64,000 nucleotides of DNA, from positions 1,364,001-1,428,000 of the forward strand of contig CAWBZG010000002.1 of assembly GCA_963793245.1 (NCBI GenBank), written 5' to 3'. This document shows, one piece after another, positions 8,599 through 16,924 of the stretch. The notes below the pieces were generated by a model. That model did not search any database, was not told the origin of the DNA, and saw only the letters and a program-made list of their open reading frames with translations. A program made the position numbers and the translations under genes. The DNA is from CAXBBB01 sp963793245 (GTDB lineage: Bacteria; Bacteroidota; Rhodothermia; Rhodothermales; BA12). Each line of letters starts with the position of its first letter. Positions within the stretch are counted from its first letter, which is position 1.

Positions 8599-8964
8599 AT
8601 GAACGCGACTCTCCTTTCTTCAGGCGACGGCGCTCAAATCGCCCCTGCTACACTTCGCGTTGGACCTTTCGTCCACGTCGCTCGGCTGTCCGCAGAAACC
8701 GAAGCCGAAACGCCCATCCAGGCTTCGGACCTGCTGCGCCGGGCAATGACCGCACTCGCCGCTTCCGGCGCATCGGCTAGCGATGTCGTTCGCACCCGCT
8801 TTTACGTGGGTGATCTGATGCATGCCGCCGCTCTGCGCGCCGAGCACGCCCGCTTTTTCGGCGATCACGCCTCGCCTGCTACCATCGTCCACGAGCCAGC
8901 AACCAAGCTGGCACTCGACCTCGACGCCGTCGTTTCCGATGCGTCTCCTCGCCTCACTGCCTGA
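8599..8964 (+). CDS. Rid/YjgF/YER057c/UK114 family protein
   Basis: A 121-residue trimeric-fold Rid family protein. RidA members hydrolyse reactive enamine/imine intermediates from PLP enzymes. Visible features are a VGPFVHVARLSAET opening strand, ASDLLRRAMTALAASGASASDVVRTRFYV (the long helix plus strand) and a C-terminal LALDLDAVVSDA. The position of the catalytic arginine of RidA (P-A-R-S in that family) reads P-A-T-I here, so imine deaminase activity is doubtful and another Rid subfamily is likely. The ATG at 8599 is chosen over an upstream in-frame start, which would add a non-conserved leader. Confidence 0.8.
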   Translation: MNATLLSSGDGAQIAPATLRVGPFVHVARLSAETEAETPIQASDLLRRAMTALAASGASASDVVRTRFYVGDLMHAAALRAEHARFFGDHASPATIVHEPATKLALDLDAVVSDASPRLTA

Positions 8965-8978
8965 ACTCTGCCGCTCCT

Positions 8979-10127
8979 TTGATCGATACGCCTGACGCCC
9001 TCGCCGCCCTCATTTCAAAAGCGCGGCTGCAGCCCTGCGTCGCCGTCGACACCGAGTTTGTCTGGGAACGCACGTACTACGCCAACTTGGGCGTGGTACA
9101 GGTTGGGTGGAGTGTAGAAGACGCCTACCTGATCGATACCGTTGCGCTCGATGGGCAACTGCACGCGCTGGGCTGGCTGCTCGAAGACGCGGCTGTTCGC
9201 AAGGTCTTGCACGACGCGCCGCAGGACCTGCAAATCCTCCACCGGGCGACAGGAGCCGAGGCGCGCAACGTGTTCGACACTCGCATCGCGGCGGGATTTG
9301 CCGGCTTGGGTGGTACCCTTTCGCTCCAGCGCCTGCTCCGGGCGACAGTCAACGTCGACTTGCCAAAGACCGAGAGCCGCAGCGACTGGCTTAAACGCCC
9401 GCTCACGTCGTCCCAAATCAGCTACGCCCAGGACGACGTGCGCTATCTCTGCGCCGCCGCCGACGACATCGAACGCAGGGTGCGAGAAGCCGGACGGATC
9501 GACTGGATGATGGAGGAACTAGCGACGCTCGAAACGCCTGATCTGTATGCCGAGCGCGACCCGGACGAGATGGAAAGCCGCGTCAAAGGGACAGGCCGGA
9601 TGCGCACCCGCGAGCGATCGGTCGTGCGCGAACTGGCGGGCTGGCGCGAGATCGAAGCGCGTGAGCGTAATCTGCCACGCCGCCACGTGATCTCGGACGA
9701 AGCCGTCGTCCTGCTCGCCAAAAAACGCCCCACCGACCCGGACGATGCGGGCCAACTCAAAGGCGTGCCCCGCCGCTACGCCGACGCGCTCGTAGCCGCC
9801 ATCGCCACCGGAATGGATCGCGCCAAAAGCGATCCTCCGGCTCAGGACAACTCGCGCATAGACGACGAAACCGTAGGCGCCCGCGTCGACCTGATGTTGG
9901 CCTACCTCAAAGGACGAGGAATCGCCGAGGGCGTAGATCCCTCGCTCGTCGCCAACCGCTCAGACATCCTCGACGTAGCCGATTATGGGGGCGACGGCCC
10001 CGCCCCCGAACTGGCACTGCTCCAAGGCTGGCGCCGCGACTTCATCGGCGACGATCTGATCCGCCTGCAGCGTGGCGAACTCGCTATCCGGGTCAACCCC
10101 GAGACGCGGCTCCCCGAACCGGCTTGA
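8979..10127 (+). CDS. rnd: Ribonuclease D
   Basis: A 382-residue 3'-to-5' exoribonuclease of the DEDDy class that trims tRNA and other small RNAs. All catalytic motifs are visible: VAVDTEFVWERTYY (Exo I, D and E near residues 24-26), HDAPQDLQIL (Exo II) and YAQDDVRYL (Exo III, Tyr and Asp). An HRDC-like domain follows from about residue 200 (RERSVVRELAGWRE ... LPRRHVISDEAVVLLAKKRP). The start is a TTG only 14 bases after the Rid gene stop, so the two are probably one transcript; no better ATG exists before the first conserved motif. Confidence 0.92.
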   Translation: MIDTPDALAALISKARLQPCVAVDTEFVWERTYYANLGVVQVGWSVEDAYLIDTVALDGQLHALGWLLEDAAVRKVLHDAPQDLQILHRATGAEARNVFDTRIAAGFAGLGGTLSLQRLLRATVNVDLPKTESRSDWLKRPLTSSQISYAQDDVRYLCAAADDIERRVREAGRIDWMMEELATLETPDLYAERDPDEMESRVKGTGRMRTRERSVVRELAGWREIEARERNLPRRHVISDEAVVLLAKKRPTDPDDAGQLKGVPRRYADALVAAIATGMDRAKSDPPAQDNSRIDDETVGARVDLMLAYLKGRGIAEGVDPSLVANRSDILDVADYGGDGPAPELALLQGWRRDFIGDDLIRLQRGELAIRVNPETRLPEPA

Positions 10128-10137
10128 AGTCCTCCAT

Positions 10138-10695
10138 ATGACTCGCCTCCTGCTGCTTCTGCTCGCATTTCTGTCCCTCCCGGCAAACGCGCAGACCACT
10201 TTGCGCATCGATTCGGATGCCTCGGTGATTCACTACGACGGCGAGGCGCTCTTTCACGACTGGCGGGGTTCATCGCGCGATTTGATGGGCCGAATCGTCG
10301 TTCGGTGGGACAGCTTACCCACCGTTTCGACCGTCCGATTAAGCATTCCTGTCGGCACGTTCGACAGCGGTAACGGAATGCGAGACGACAAAATGCGCGA
10401 CGTAACTAAGGCTTCGGAGCACCCTGACGTCACCTTCGTTGCCGACCGCGTTGTCCTCCTCGTCTGGCAGCCCGATGGATCACGCGGCACATGGCGCTTG
10501 ACGGGGACGCTTACGCTCGCTGGAACGACCCAGTCGATGACGACAGACGCAAACGTGACGTGGAACGGCGAGACGCTGATCGCAACGGGCACATTTGCGG
10601 TCAACTTGGATGACTTTGGGGTCGACCGCCCGAGCCTCCTAGGGCGAAAAATCGACGAGACAATCAAGTTGACCTACCGCGTCGTCGCCCGCTAA
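10138..10695 (+). CDS. YceI family protein, exported
   Basis: A 185-residue protein with a clear signal peptide (MTRLLLLLLAFLSLPANA, cleavage near residue 18) and a YceI lipocalin-like beta-barrel, a fold that binds isoprenoid or other hydrophobic ligands in the periplasm. Family features are DASVIHYDGEALFHDWRG, FDSGNGMRDDKMRD (YceI proteins have GxxxRDxHM here) and a final strand ending TYRVVAR. The ATG at 10138 directly precedes the signal peptide and lies 10 bases after the RNase D stop. Confidence 0.88.
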   Translation: MTRLLLLLLAFLSLPANAQTTLRIDSDASVIHYDGEALFHDWRGSSRDLMGRIVVRWDSLPTVSTVRLSIPVGTFDSGNGMRDDKMRDVTKASEHPDVTFVADRVVLLVWQPDGSRGTWRLTGTLTLAGTTQSMTTDANVTWNGETLIATGTFAVNLDDFGVDRPSLLGRKIDETIKLTYRVVAR

Positions 10696-10818
10696 AACAC
10701 CTGACGGGTGGCATAAGGCGAGCGCGGGAAGCAGCCTCGCAAGATGCAAGAGCCTTTAGCACCCCGGCGGCCGTTCGTCAGAGAGCCTCTCATCCGAATA
10801 CGGGGTTATACCAGATGT

Positions 10819-11517
10819 CTACTCGGCAGGCGGCTGGCCGAACAGGATGTTGTAGCGGACCCACGAAGGCGCGCGCTCGCGTCGGTTGGTGTTGGTGATG
10901 GTGACGTACCCGGCGTTCCAGTGTTGCTGAGCGATCACGCCGACGGCGATGCGCTCGAGCGTTGGCTGAACAGGTTCGAGGATCCTGACGGCGTCGGCGT
11001 ATCCGTCCGGGCCGAGAGCGACCTGTGTTTTGACGCGCGCGCCATCGATCTGCGCTCGGATGCTGTCGGGAAACGGAACGGGAATCTCGGTCCCCAACTT
11101 GCGCAGCGGAGACGGCGGATAGAACCCCTGCAAGAGCGCATCGCGAACCGGCTTCTCCAACTCGTCGACGACCGGAATGAGTTCGTTGTCCAAAGTGCGC
11201 GAGGCGATCATGTCGGGAACGCGCGTGTTGAAGACCGAATCGACCAGGTGCGGGTTGTTGCGGTACAGGACCACCATGCGTCGCTTGAGATTTCGTTCGA
11301 CCCAGCCTGCTCGGTCGCTTGGGTCGATCTCCTCCTCAGCAGGAACGACACCCATTGACTCAACGGATTCCAAATCAGGAAAAAGCCCCGTCGTGTCGAC
11401 ATCGGTTCGGTAAAACAGATCGCCGGACTGGGTCCATCCTTCCGGCAACACGTCGCCGTCCCCTGTCGCGCAGGCGGAAGCGGTCAAGAGGAGAACGAGA
11501 GCGATAAGCAGGCGCAT
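10819..11517 (-). CDS. Lipoprotein with TonB-like C-terminal domain
   Basis: A 232-residue predicted lipoprotein: hydrophobic signal sequence MRLLIALVLLLTASAC with lipobox TASAC and Cys at position 16. After a linker the last 80 residues have the pattern of a TonB C-terminal/energy-transducer fold (KTQVALGPDGYADAVRILE, then LERIAVGVIAQQHWNAGYV). Such domains mediate protein-protein contacts at the envelope. No TonB-like transmembrane anchor is present, so it is not a classical TonB. Function unknown. It is the first gene of a reverse-strand envelope block. Confidence 0.7.
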   Translation of the reverse strand: MRLLIALVLLLTASACATGDGDVLPEGWTQSGDLFYRTDVDTTGLFPDLESVESMGVVPAEEEIDPSDRAGWVERNLKRRMVVLYRNNPHLVDSVFNTRVPDMIASRTLDNELIPVVDELEKPVRDALLQGFYPPSPLRKLGTEIPVPFPDSIRAQIDGARVKTQVALGPDGYADAVRILEPVQPTLERIAVGVIAQQHWNAGYVTITNTNRRERAPSWVRYNILFGQPPAE

Positions 11518-11576
11518 AGGTCAGAAGTCGATTGGTATGCTCCCAAACTACGTCATCCGCCCCCCACCGTGTCCAG

Positions 11577-12077
11577 TCACTCAGCCGATAGCATCCCTTC
11601 GCCAACGCCATCCGCGAGTCGGACGAAAAAGCGGCGGCGGTCCATCGCGACGATTCGGATCTGGGAGCCAGATGCGATAAAACTGCCTTCTGTGACGACT
11701 TCTACGCGCTCGCCGTTGATCTCGGCGACGCCGGTCGGACGAAGCGGAGTCAGCGCCCGCCCAGTCTGCCCGAGGTACCGCGAACGCGTCGTGCCTTCGT
11801 CATCGGGGCGAGCGGACGTGCCGGTCTGCGCGATAAACCGATCCCAAGCGCCAGATTGATACAGCAGGTAGAGCGTCCCTCCCACCATCGCCACCGATGC
11901 GCCAATGGCGTACAACCCGCCCTGCACTCCATGCGCGTCAAACGAGTAGCCGATACCGAACACGATGACGAGCAGCCCCAGCACGCCCACGACGTTCAGG
12001 CCGGGTACGAGCCACACCTCGGCGGCGATGAGCACGAGGCCGACGAGCAGGCAGATAGCGGGGATCAGCAGTTCCAT
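11577..12077 (-). CDS. NfeD-like membrane protein, short form
   Basis: A 166-residue short NfeD protein without a protease domain. Two to three membrane helices (ELLIPAICLLVGLVLIAAEVWLVPG, VGVLGLLVIVFGIGYSF and a third around residue 60) precede a C-terminal OB-fold domain with the typical GQTGRALTPLRPTG, AEINGERVEVVTEGSFI and QIRIVAMDRRRFFV. NfeD proteins usually work with stomatin/slipin membrane proteins in membrane quality control. The start at MELLIP (12077) begins the first helix and lies 10 bases after the stop of the long NfeD gene, so the two form one operon. Confidence 0.85.
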   Translation of the reverse strand: MELLIPAICLLVGLVLIAAEVWLVPGLNVVGVLGLLVIVFGIGYSFDAHGVQGGLYAIGASVAMVGGTLYLLYQSGAWDRFIAQTGTSARPDDEGTTRSRYLGQTGRALTPLRPTGVAEINGERVEVVTEGSFIASGSQIRIVAMDRRRFFVRLADGVGEGMLSAE

Positions 12078-12087
12078 AGCAGCAAGA

Positions 12088-13452
12088 TCAGGCGACAGGT
12101 GCGATAGGAGCAACTACGATGCGGCTCCCCTCGACTTCGACGACGCGAACGGCCACACCTGAGTCGACGAATACGCCTTGCGCGACTACATCTACGCGCT
12201 GGTCGAGCAGACTGGCCATTCCCGACGGACGAAGCGGCGTGATCGTCGTGCCCGTCACGCCGATCGTCGGCACGGACGTACGTTCGGATCCGATGGGTTC
12301 AGGCGAGGGCGACTGATCGGCCAGTATCAGATGTCCAAACCGGGCTGTCCGGGGCAAGTAGTGCAGCGCGGCGGCCACGACGCATGCGAACAGCACCATC
12401 GTAACGGCCATCACCTCACTCGCATCGCGGAACGAGCCAACCGGAAACCCGAAGCCCACATTGCCGACCAGCATCGCGCCGAGCGAGCCGATCGCCAGCA
12501 GCCCTCCCGTGATGCCCGCCACGCCGAAGCCTGGAATGACGAACACCTCAAGCGCGATCAGGATGATGCCGACTATGAACAAGGCGATTTCCCAACTCGC
12601 CGCCAATCCCATCGCGTAGTGCGGAGCAAAGAAGAGCAGCGCGCCCAACAGCGAAATGGCACCCGGAAAGCCCAACCCCGGCGACTGAAGTTCGGCATAC
12701 AATCCGCCCATCATCATCAGCATCAGGATCGACTGGACGACGGGCGCACCGAAGAACCGTAGGGTCCGCTCCATCGGCGAGGTGTCGTGCGCCACCCGAA
12801 GCTGCTCGGTCACTCCCGCCGACAACAGGACCGAATCGAGCGACGACAAGACCGCATCCGCGACGCCCAGCCGTTCAGCCTCGACCGCAGACAACGTCAG
12901 CACTTCACCCTGAGGAGAGATGCCCGGCAAATCAATAGTTTCATCGACCATCGCCTCGGCAATGGCGGGGTCGCGGCCGTTTTCTTCAGCTGTTGTGCGC
13001 ATCATGGCGCGCATCGCGCTCTGGTATTTGTCTGGAGCCGCCTCTCCCGTTGCGCCCTGAACGACCGTCGCCGCGCCCATAGTGGCACCTGGAGCCAGTA
13101 CGATTTTGTCGGCTGCGTACGCGATCAGCGCGCCAGCAGAGAGCGCGTTGCCCTCGACGAACGCGAGGGTCGGCACGCTGGATTTGAGCACGCGCTTTCG
13201 AATCTGATCGGCAGCGTCGAGCAGGCCGCCGAACGTGTCGATGCGCAGCACCACGAGAGCCGCATCATCGGCTTCGGCCTCGTCCAACGCGCGGTCGACG
13301 TAGCGTGCGAGGGCAGCGTCGACGGTCCCATTGAGGGGGACATCGTAGACCGTTCCGGCTCCGAGGGGTTGATCAAAACTCAGCGTCGACTCCGTCTGCC
13401 CTTGGGCGGACGGAACCAGACAGGCCAGAAGCAGGACGAGGAGAAAGCGCAT
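12088..13452 (-). CDS. NfeD-type membrane-bound serine protease, long form
   Basis: A 454-residue NfeD1b-type protein: signal peptide (MRFLLVLLLACLVPSAQG), a ClpP-like serine protease domain, four to five membrane helices around residues 220-360, and a C-terminal OB fold (ITPLRPSGMASLLDQRVDVVAQGVF). The protease domain shows VVLRIDTFGGLLDAADQIR and FVEGNALSAGALIAYAADKI, which carries the catalytic serine of this family (S in ALSAGA), with the lysine expected further along. Related archaeal enzymes cut stomatin C termini. The ATG at 13452 is chosen because it starts the signal peptide. No slipin/stomatin gene is adjacent. Confidence 0.9.
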   Translation of the reverse strand: MRFLLVLLLACLVPSAQGQTESTLSFDQPLGAGTVYDVPLNGTVDAALARYVDRALDEAEADDAALVVLRIDTFGGLLDAADQIRKRVLKSSVPTLAFVEGNALSAGALIAYAADKIVLAPGATMGAATVVQGATGEAAPDKYQSAMRAMMRTTAEENGRDPAIAEAMVDETIDLPGISPQGEVLTLSAVEAERLGVADAVLSSLDSVLLSAGVTEQLRVAHDTSPMERTLRFFGAPVVQSILMLMMMGGLYAELQSPGLGFPGAISLLGALLFFAPHYAMGLAASWEIALFIVGIILIALEVFVIPGFGVAGITGGLLAIGSLGAMLVGNVGFGFPVGSFRDASEVMAVTMVLFACVVAAALHYLPRTARFGHLILADQSPSPEPIGSERTSVPTIGVTGTTITPLRPSGMASLLDQRVDVVAQGVFVDSGVAVRVVEVEGSRIVVAPIAPVA

Positions 13453-13529
13453 GGTGCGCGTACGCGATCCGTCGGGGCAAGATTCAGCAGGTAGGACGAG
13501 TCGTAACCCCGAGCGCCGAACCGTTCGAA

Positions 13530-14312
13530 TTACGGCTCGATCAGAACCGGAGTGCCAGGGCGAATCCGAGTCCAGAGGTAATCCATCGCGGCGTCGGTGA
13601 GGGCGACACAACCCTGCGTCCAGTTGCCTCCGCGTCCCGATCCTCGCCCGTGGATTTCGATCATGCCGCCCAACGCCGTGTGCATGGGCGGCTCGGCGTG
13701 AGTGGCTTCGGCGCGGACGATGGCGTCGTGTTCGGACCGAGAGATGAGTCCATCGGCCAAGCCACGCATCGCGTCCTCGGTCGTCGGATAGTTGAGCACG
13801 AACGCTCGGTAGAATGTACTCGTTGGATGGAGTCGAACGACAGTAAACGCTCCTTCAGGCGTACGCCATGCGTCCGGGTCGATGGACGATCCCCGCTTCT
13901 GCTTGTCGGCGGCAGGGTTGTAGCCAAAATCGGCAGCGAACGTCCGCACGAGTTCGGCGCCTTGGTAGAGATACAGCCGTTTCTGCTGCTTGCTGATCCG
14001 CACCCACACGTTGGACACAGCCGATGCGTCGACGTAGCCTTCACCCCCATCGCTAGTTCGCACGTGCGCCCACCGTCCTTCCTGGGCCAACCACGTCACA
14101 TCCGAGCGAAATGGCAGGTAGCTCGTCGGGCGCGTCGAGTCAGGATCGCGGTAGAGCGTCGTTCGGCGTTCGGTCAAATAGAACGCATCACCCACAGATG
14201 CGGACGGTGTTTGCTCCACTTCGCCGACGGTGAGCATCGGGGGTGCGACCGACGTTTGCGCCCACGCGTATGTGGGTAGCAGAAGGAGGATAAGGGGCGC
14301 GAGGTAACGCAT
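13530..14312 (-). CDS. L,D-transpeptidase (YkuD domain) with SH3-like domain
   Basis: A 260-residue exported protein: signal peptide (MRYLAPLILLLLPTYAWA), a bacterial SH3-like domain (about residues 40-100, TLYRDPDSTRPTSYLPFR ... EGYVDASAV), then a YkuD catalytic domain. The active-site motif is IEIHGRGSGRGGNWTQGCVAL, with catalytic Cys in TQGC and His in IHG. These enzymes make 3-3 peptidoglycan crosslinks or attach proteins to the wall, working in the periplasm. The start at 14312 gives the signal peptide directly; an upstream ATG would add ten non-hydrophobic residues. It belongs to the peptidoglycan theme of the window (alr, ddl, dipeptide epimerase). Confidence 0.9.
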   Translation of the reverse strand: MRYLAPLILLLLPTYAWAQTSVAPPMLTVGEVEQTPSASVGDAFYLTERRTTLYRDPDSTRPTSYLPFRSDVTWLAQEGRWAHVRTSDGGEGYVDASAVSNVWVRISKQQKRLYLYQGAELVRTFAADFGYNPAADKQKRGSSIDPDAWRTPEGAFTVVRLHPTSTFYRAFVLNYPTTEDAMRGLADGLISRSEHDAIVRAEATHAEPPMHTALGGMIEIHGRGSGRGGNWTQGCVALTDAAMDYLWTRIRPGTPVLIEP

Positions 14313-14430
14313 AGGATGAAGTCGGTTGCGGCGTAGTTGCAACGCTCCAAGATAGCCGGAGCGTGCCCCACATGTCGAGGCGATCTAGCGGTTTAGTTTG
14401 TCACCTCAGCAAATCGCACGCCATCCCTCC

Positions 14431-15180
14431 CTATCCACGGATCTCGGCTTGCCGCGTGCAGAACGCCTGATACGCTTCGATCACTCCGCGCGCGTGCGGC
14501 GACGGGCTGACGAAGTCTGCGGCCTCTCGAACCGTTTCGACAGCGTTGGCCGGAGCACAGCCCATGCCGACGGCAGCGATGGCGCCTAGATCGCCGTTGG
14601 AGTCGCCGATAAAGCCCATGTGGAACGGGGCGACATCGGTCACGTCGGCCATCCACTCGATGCCCTCGCGTTTGGTAATGTCGGCGCACAGCACGTCGAC
14701 CGAGATCGGGGTGTTGAAAGTGACGAGGTCAGGAAAGTGCTGCTCCTGATACGCGCGGACGACATCGGCGACGCGAGCGGTTTCGTCCATATCAGGACCG
14801 ATCACGCCTGCCTGAGTGCGCTTGCCATAGTCGAACTGCAAGTTGGTCGACGGGATCAAGTCACGCTTGATCCACGCGGCGACCTCGGCGATCTGCGCTT
14901 CCACTTCGGGAGTGAAGGCAGGATGCCACGTGACGCGTCCGGCTTCGCGGTCGAACAGTCCGCCGCCGCTCTCGAACATGACTGGCGCGACGCAACCGAG
15001 CAGTTGGCTCATCGCCTCGACGTAGGGAAACGCGCGCCCCGACATCAGACTCACGGCAGGACGGTCGGCACTGGCAGCCGTTCGCGTCAGGTGCGCCATT
15101 TCGTTCAACGCATCCAGGTCGTAGGGCTGGAAGGGGACGGCGAGGCATTCGTCGATGTCGCAGATGAAGAGGCTCGTCAC
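14431..15180 (-). CDS. HAD superfamily phosphatase
   Basis: About 249 residues of a HAD-type hydrolase with an alpha/beta cap, resembling the Cof/phosphoglycolate-phosphatase group. Motif I is FICDIDECLAV (nucleophile Asp and general acid Asp; the usual Gly-Thr after DxD is Glu-Cys). Motif II is SLMSGRAFPY, and motif IV is FIGDSNGDLGAIAAVGMG. The start is uncertain: the GTG at 15180 sits just before the first strand and leaves a divergent spacer before fumC. The longest ORF would extend to 15378 and overlap fumC. Substrate unknown; sugar phosphates or phosphoglycolate are reasonable guesses. Confidence 0.75.
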   Translation of the reverse strand: MTSLFICDIDECLAVPFQPYDLDALNEMAHLTRTAASADRPAVSLMSGRAFPYVEAMSQLLGCVAPVMFESGGGLFDREAGRVTWHPAFTPEVEAQIAEVAAWIKRDLIPSTNLQFDYGKRTQAGVIGPDMDETARVADVVRAYQEQHFPDLVTFNTPISVDVLCADITKREGIEWMADVTDVAPFHMGFIGDSNGDLGAIAAVGMGCAPANAVETVREAADFVSPSPHARGVIEAYQAFCTRQAEIRG

Positions 15181-15346
15181 GGGTTCGGGGGTTGGGTACG
15201 CTCGAAAGTAGCTGCCTCGGAGCCGAGATCCAGGAGCGACGTGCACGGTTTCGCGGCGAGTTGACGTAGGAACGTCGTCAGGGGTTGGAGCCTGCGCACC
15301 ACTGTCTGCGTATCCCACACGCTTGTTTCTCACCCAAATCGACTCC

Positions 15347-16747
15347 ATGTCCGACCAGCCCGACGCTTCGCACCGCATCGAAAAAGACTCACTCGGCGAG
15401 GTTCGCGTCCCCTTGGATGCCCTCTACGGCGCCCAGACTCAGCGCGCCCACGACAACTTCCCGATCTCGGGTCATCGCTTCGGGCGCCGCTTTATACAGG
15501 CGTTGGGCTTCGTGAAAGCCGCCGCCGCTCGAAGCAACAACGCGTTGGGCATCCTCGACGACGCAAAAACCGACGCCATCGCAGCCGCGGCGCGCAGGGT
15601 CGCTAGTGGTGAACTGGACGACCAGTTCGTGCTCGACATCTACCAGACGGGATCGGGCACTTCGAGCAACATGAACGCCAACGAGGTGATCGCGCACGTG
15701 GCGAGCGAGGCGATGGGCGACAACGTCCACCCGAACGACGACGTCAACATGTCGCAGTCGTCGAACGACGTGATTCCGACAGCGATGCACGTCTCGGCGC
15801 GCGTCGCCATCGAAGAGGCGCTGCTCCCGGCGCTGACGCGGTTCGAGCAGGCGCTGACCGCCAAAGCCAACGAGTTCGACGACGTCGTCAAGAGCGGACG
15901 CACTCACCTGATGGACGCGACGCCAGTTAGGTTGGGCCAGGAGTTCGGCGGCTACGCGTCGCAGATCAAGCACGCCAAACGTAGGCTGAGCATGGCCTCC
16001 GATGAACTCGCCGAACTCGCACTAGGCGGCACGGCGACGGGAACGGGCATCAATGCGCCCGACGGATTTGCTCCAGGCGCCATCGACGCGCTCAGCAAGA
16101 TGACCGGATTAACCTTCCGCGAAGCCGACAACCATTTTGAGGCGCAAGCCGCCAAGGACGCTTTCGTCTTCACGTCGGGCGTGCTCAACAGCCTGTCCGT
16201 TGCGCTGATGAAAATCGCCAACGACATTCGCCACTTGTCGAGCGGTCCGACGAGTGGACTGTCCGAAATCTCGCTTCCTGCCATTCAGCCCGGCTCGTCG
16301 ATCATGCCGGGCAAGGTCAACCCCGTCATGAGCGAGGCGATGATGATGGTCTGCGCGCGCGTCATGGGCAACCACACGACGATTACCGTTGGTGGACAGC
16401 ACGGCAACTTCGAGTTGAACGTGATGATGCCCGTCATGGCACAGGCGATGCTCGAATCGGTCGAAATTCTGACTGGTGCGCTCGACGCATTCCGCACGCG
16501 CTGCCTCGACGGGATCACCGCCAACCGCGACCGCTGTCAGGAACTGCTCGAACGCAATCCGTCGATTGCCACCGCCCTGAACCGCACGATTGGCTACGAT
16601 GCCGCTAGCAAAGTCGCCAAACAAGCGGCACGTGAGCGCAAGAGCGTGCGCGAGGTCGTTCTCGAACTCGGCCTCGTCCCCGCCAGCGAGTTGGATGGCT
16701 TGCTCAACGTCCGCGAGATGACCGAACCCGGCATTCCGCAGGCGTAA
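15347..16747 (+). CDS. fumC: Class II fumarate hydratase
   Basis: A 466-residue class II fumarase, converting fumarate to L-malate in the TCA cycle. Recognisable segments are RIEKDSLGEVRVP, YQTGSGTSSNMNANEVI, NDDVNMSQSSNDVIPTAMH, GRTHLMDATPVRLGQEF and the superfamily signature GSSIMPGKVNPVM. Length matches the tetrameric FumC family. The ATG at 15347 starts at MSDQPDAS; an upstream in-frame ATG at 15323 adds eight poorly conserved residues. Followed by a strong hairpin. Confidence 0.96.
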   Translation: MSDQPDASHRIEKDSLGEVRVPLDALYGAQTQRAHDNFPISGHRFGRRFIQALGFVKAAAARSNNALGILDDAKTDAIAAAARRVASGELDDQFVLDIYQTGSGTSSNMNANEVIAHVASEAMGDNVHPNDDVNMSQSSNDVIPTAMHVSARVAIEEALLPALTRFEQALTAKANEFDDVVKSGRTHLMDATPVRLGQEFGGYASQIKHAKRRLSMASDELAELALGGTATGTGINAPDGFAPGAIDALSKMTGLTFREADNHFEAQAAKDAFVFTSGVLNSLSVALMKIANDIRHLSSGPTSGLSEISLPAIQPGSSIMPGKVNPVMSEAMMMVCARVMGNHTTITVGGQHGNFELNVMMPVMAQAMLESVEILTGALDAFRTRCLDGITANRDRCQELLERNPSIATALNRTIGYDAASKVAKQAARERKSVREVVLELGLVPASELDGLLNVREMTEPGIPQA

Positions 16748-16766
16748 CGCGTCAACGTAACCGCAC

Positions 16767-16804
16767 AACCCGTAGCGCCGCAGCATGCCACGGCGCTACG
16801 GGTT
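16767..16804 (+). terminator. 14-bp perfect hairpin after fumC
   Basis: AACCCGTAGCGCCG and its exact complement flank a 10-base loop, 19 bases after the fumC stop. There is no T-tract on the forward strand, so it may block 3' exonucleases or assist factor-dependent termination rather than act as a classical intrinsic terminator. Confidence 0.6.
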
Positions 16805-16924
16805 GGAGAGGGAGCACGCGTTCTGTGACAGATTCTCAACGATTCCGTTGCGCGCGAATCGGCGGGGCCGTGTCGTTTGAGATAGGCGTATACCGCATTA
16901 CTTGAACCTCTCCCCTACCTGACT

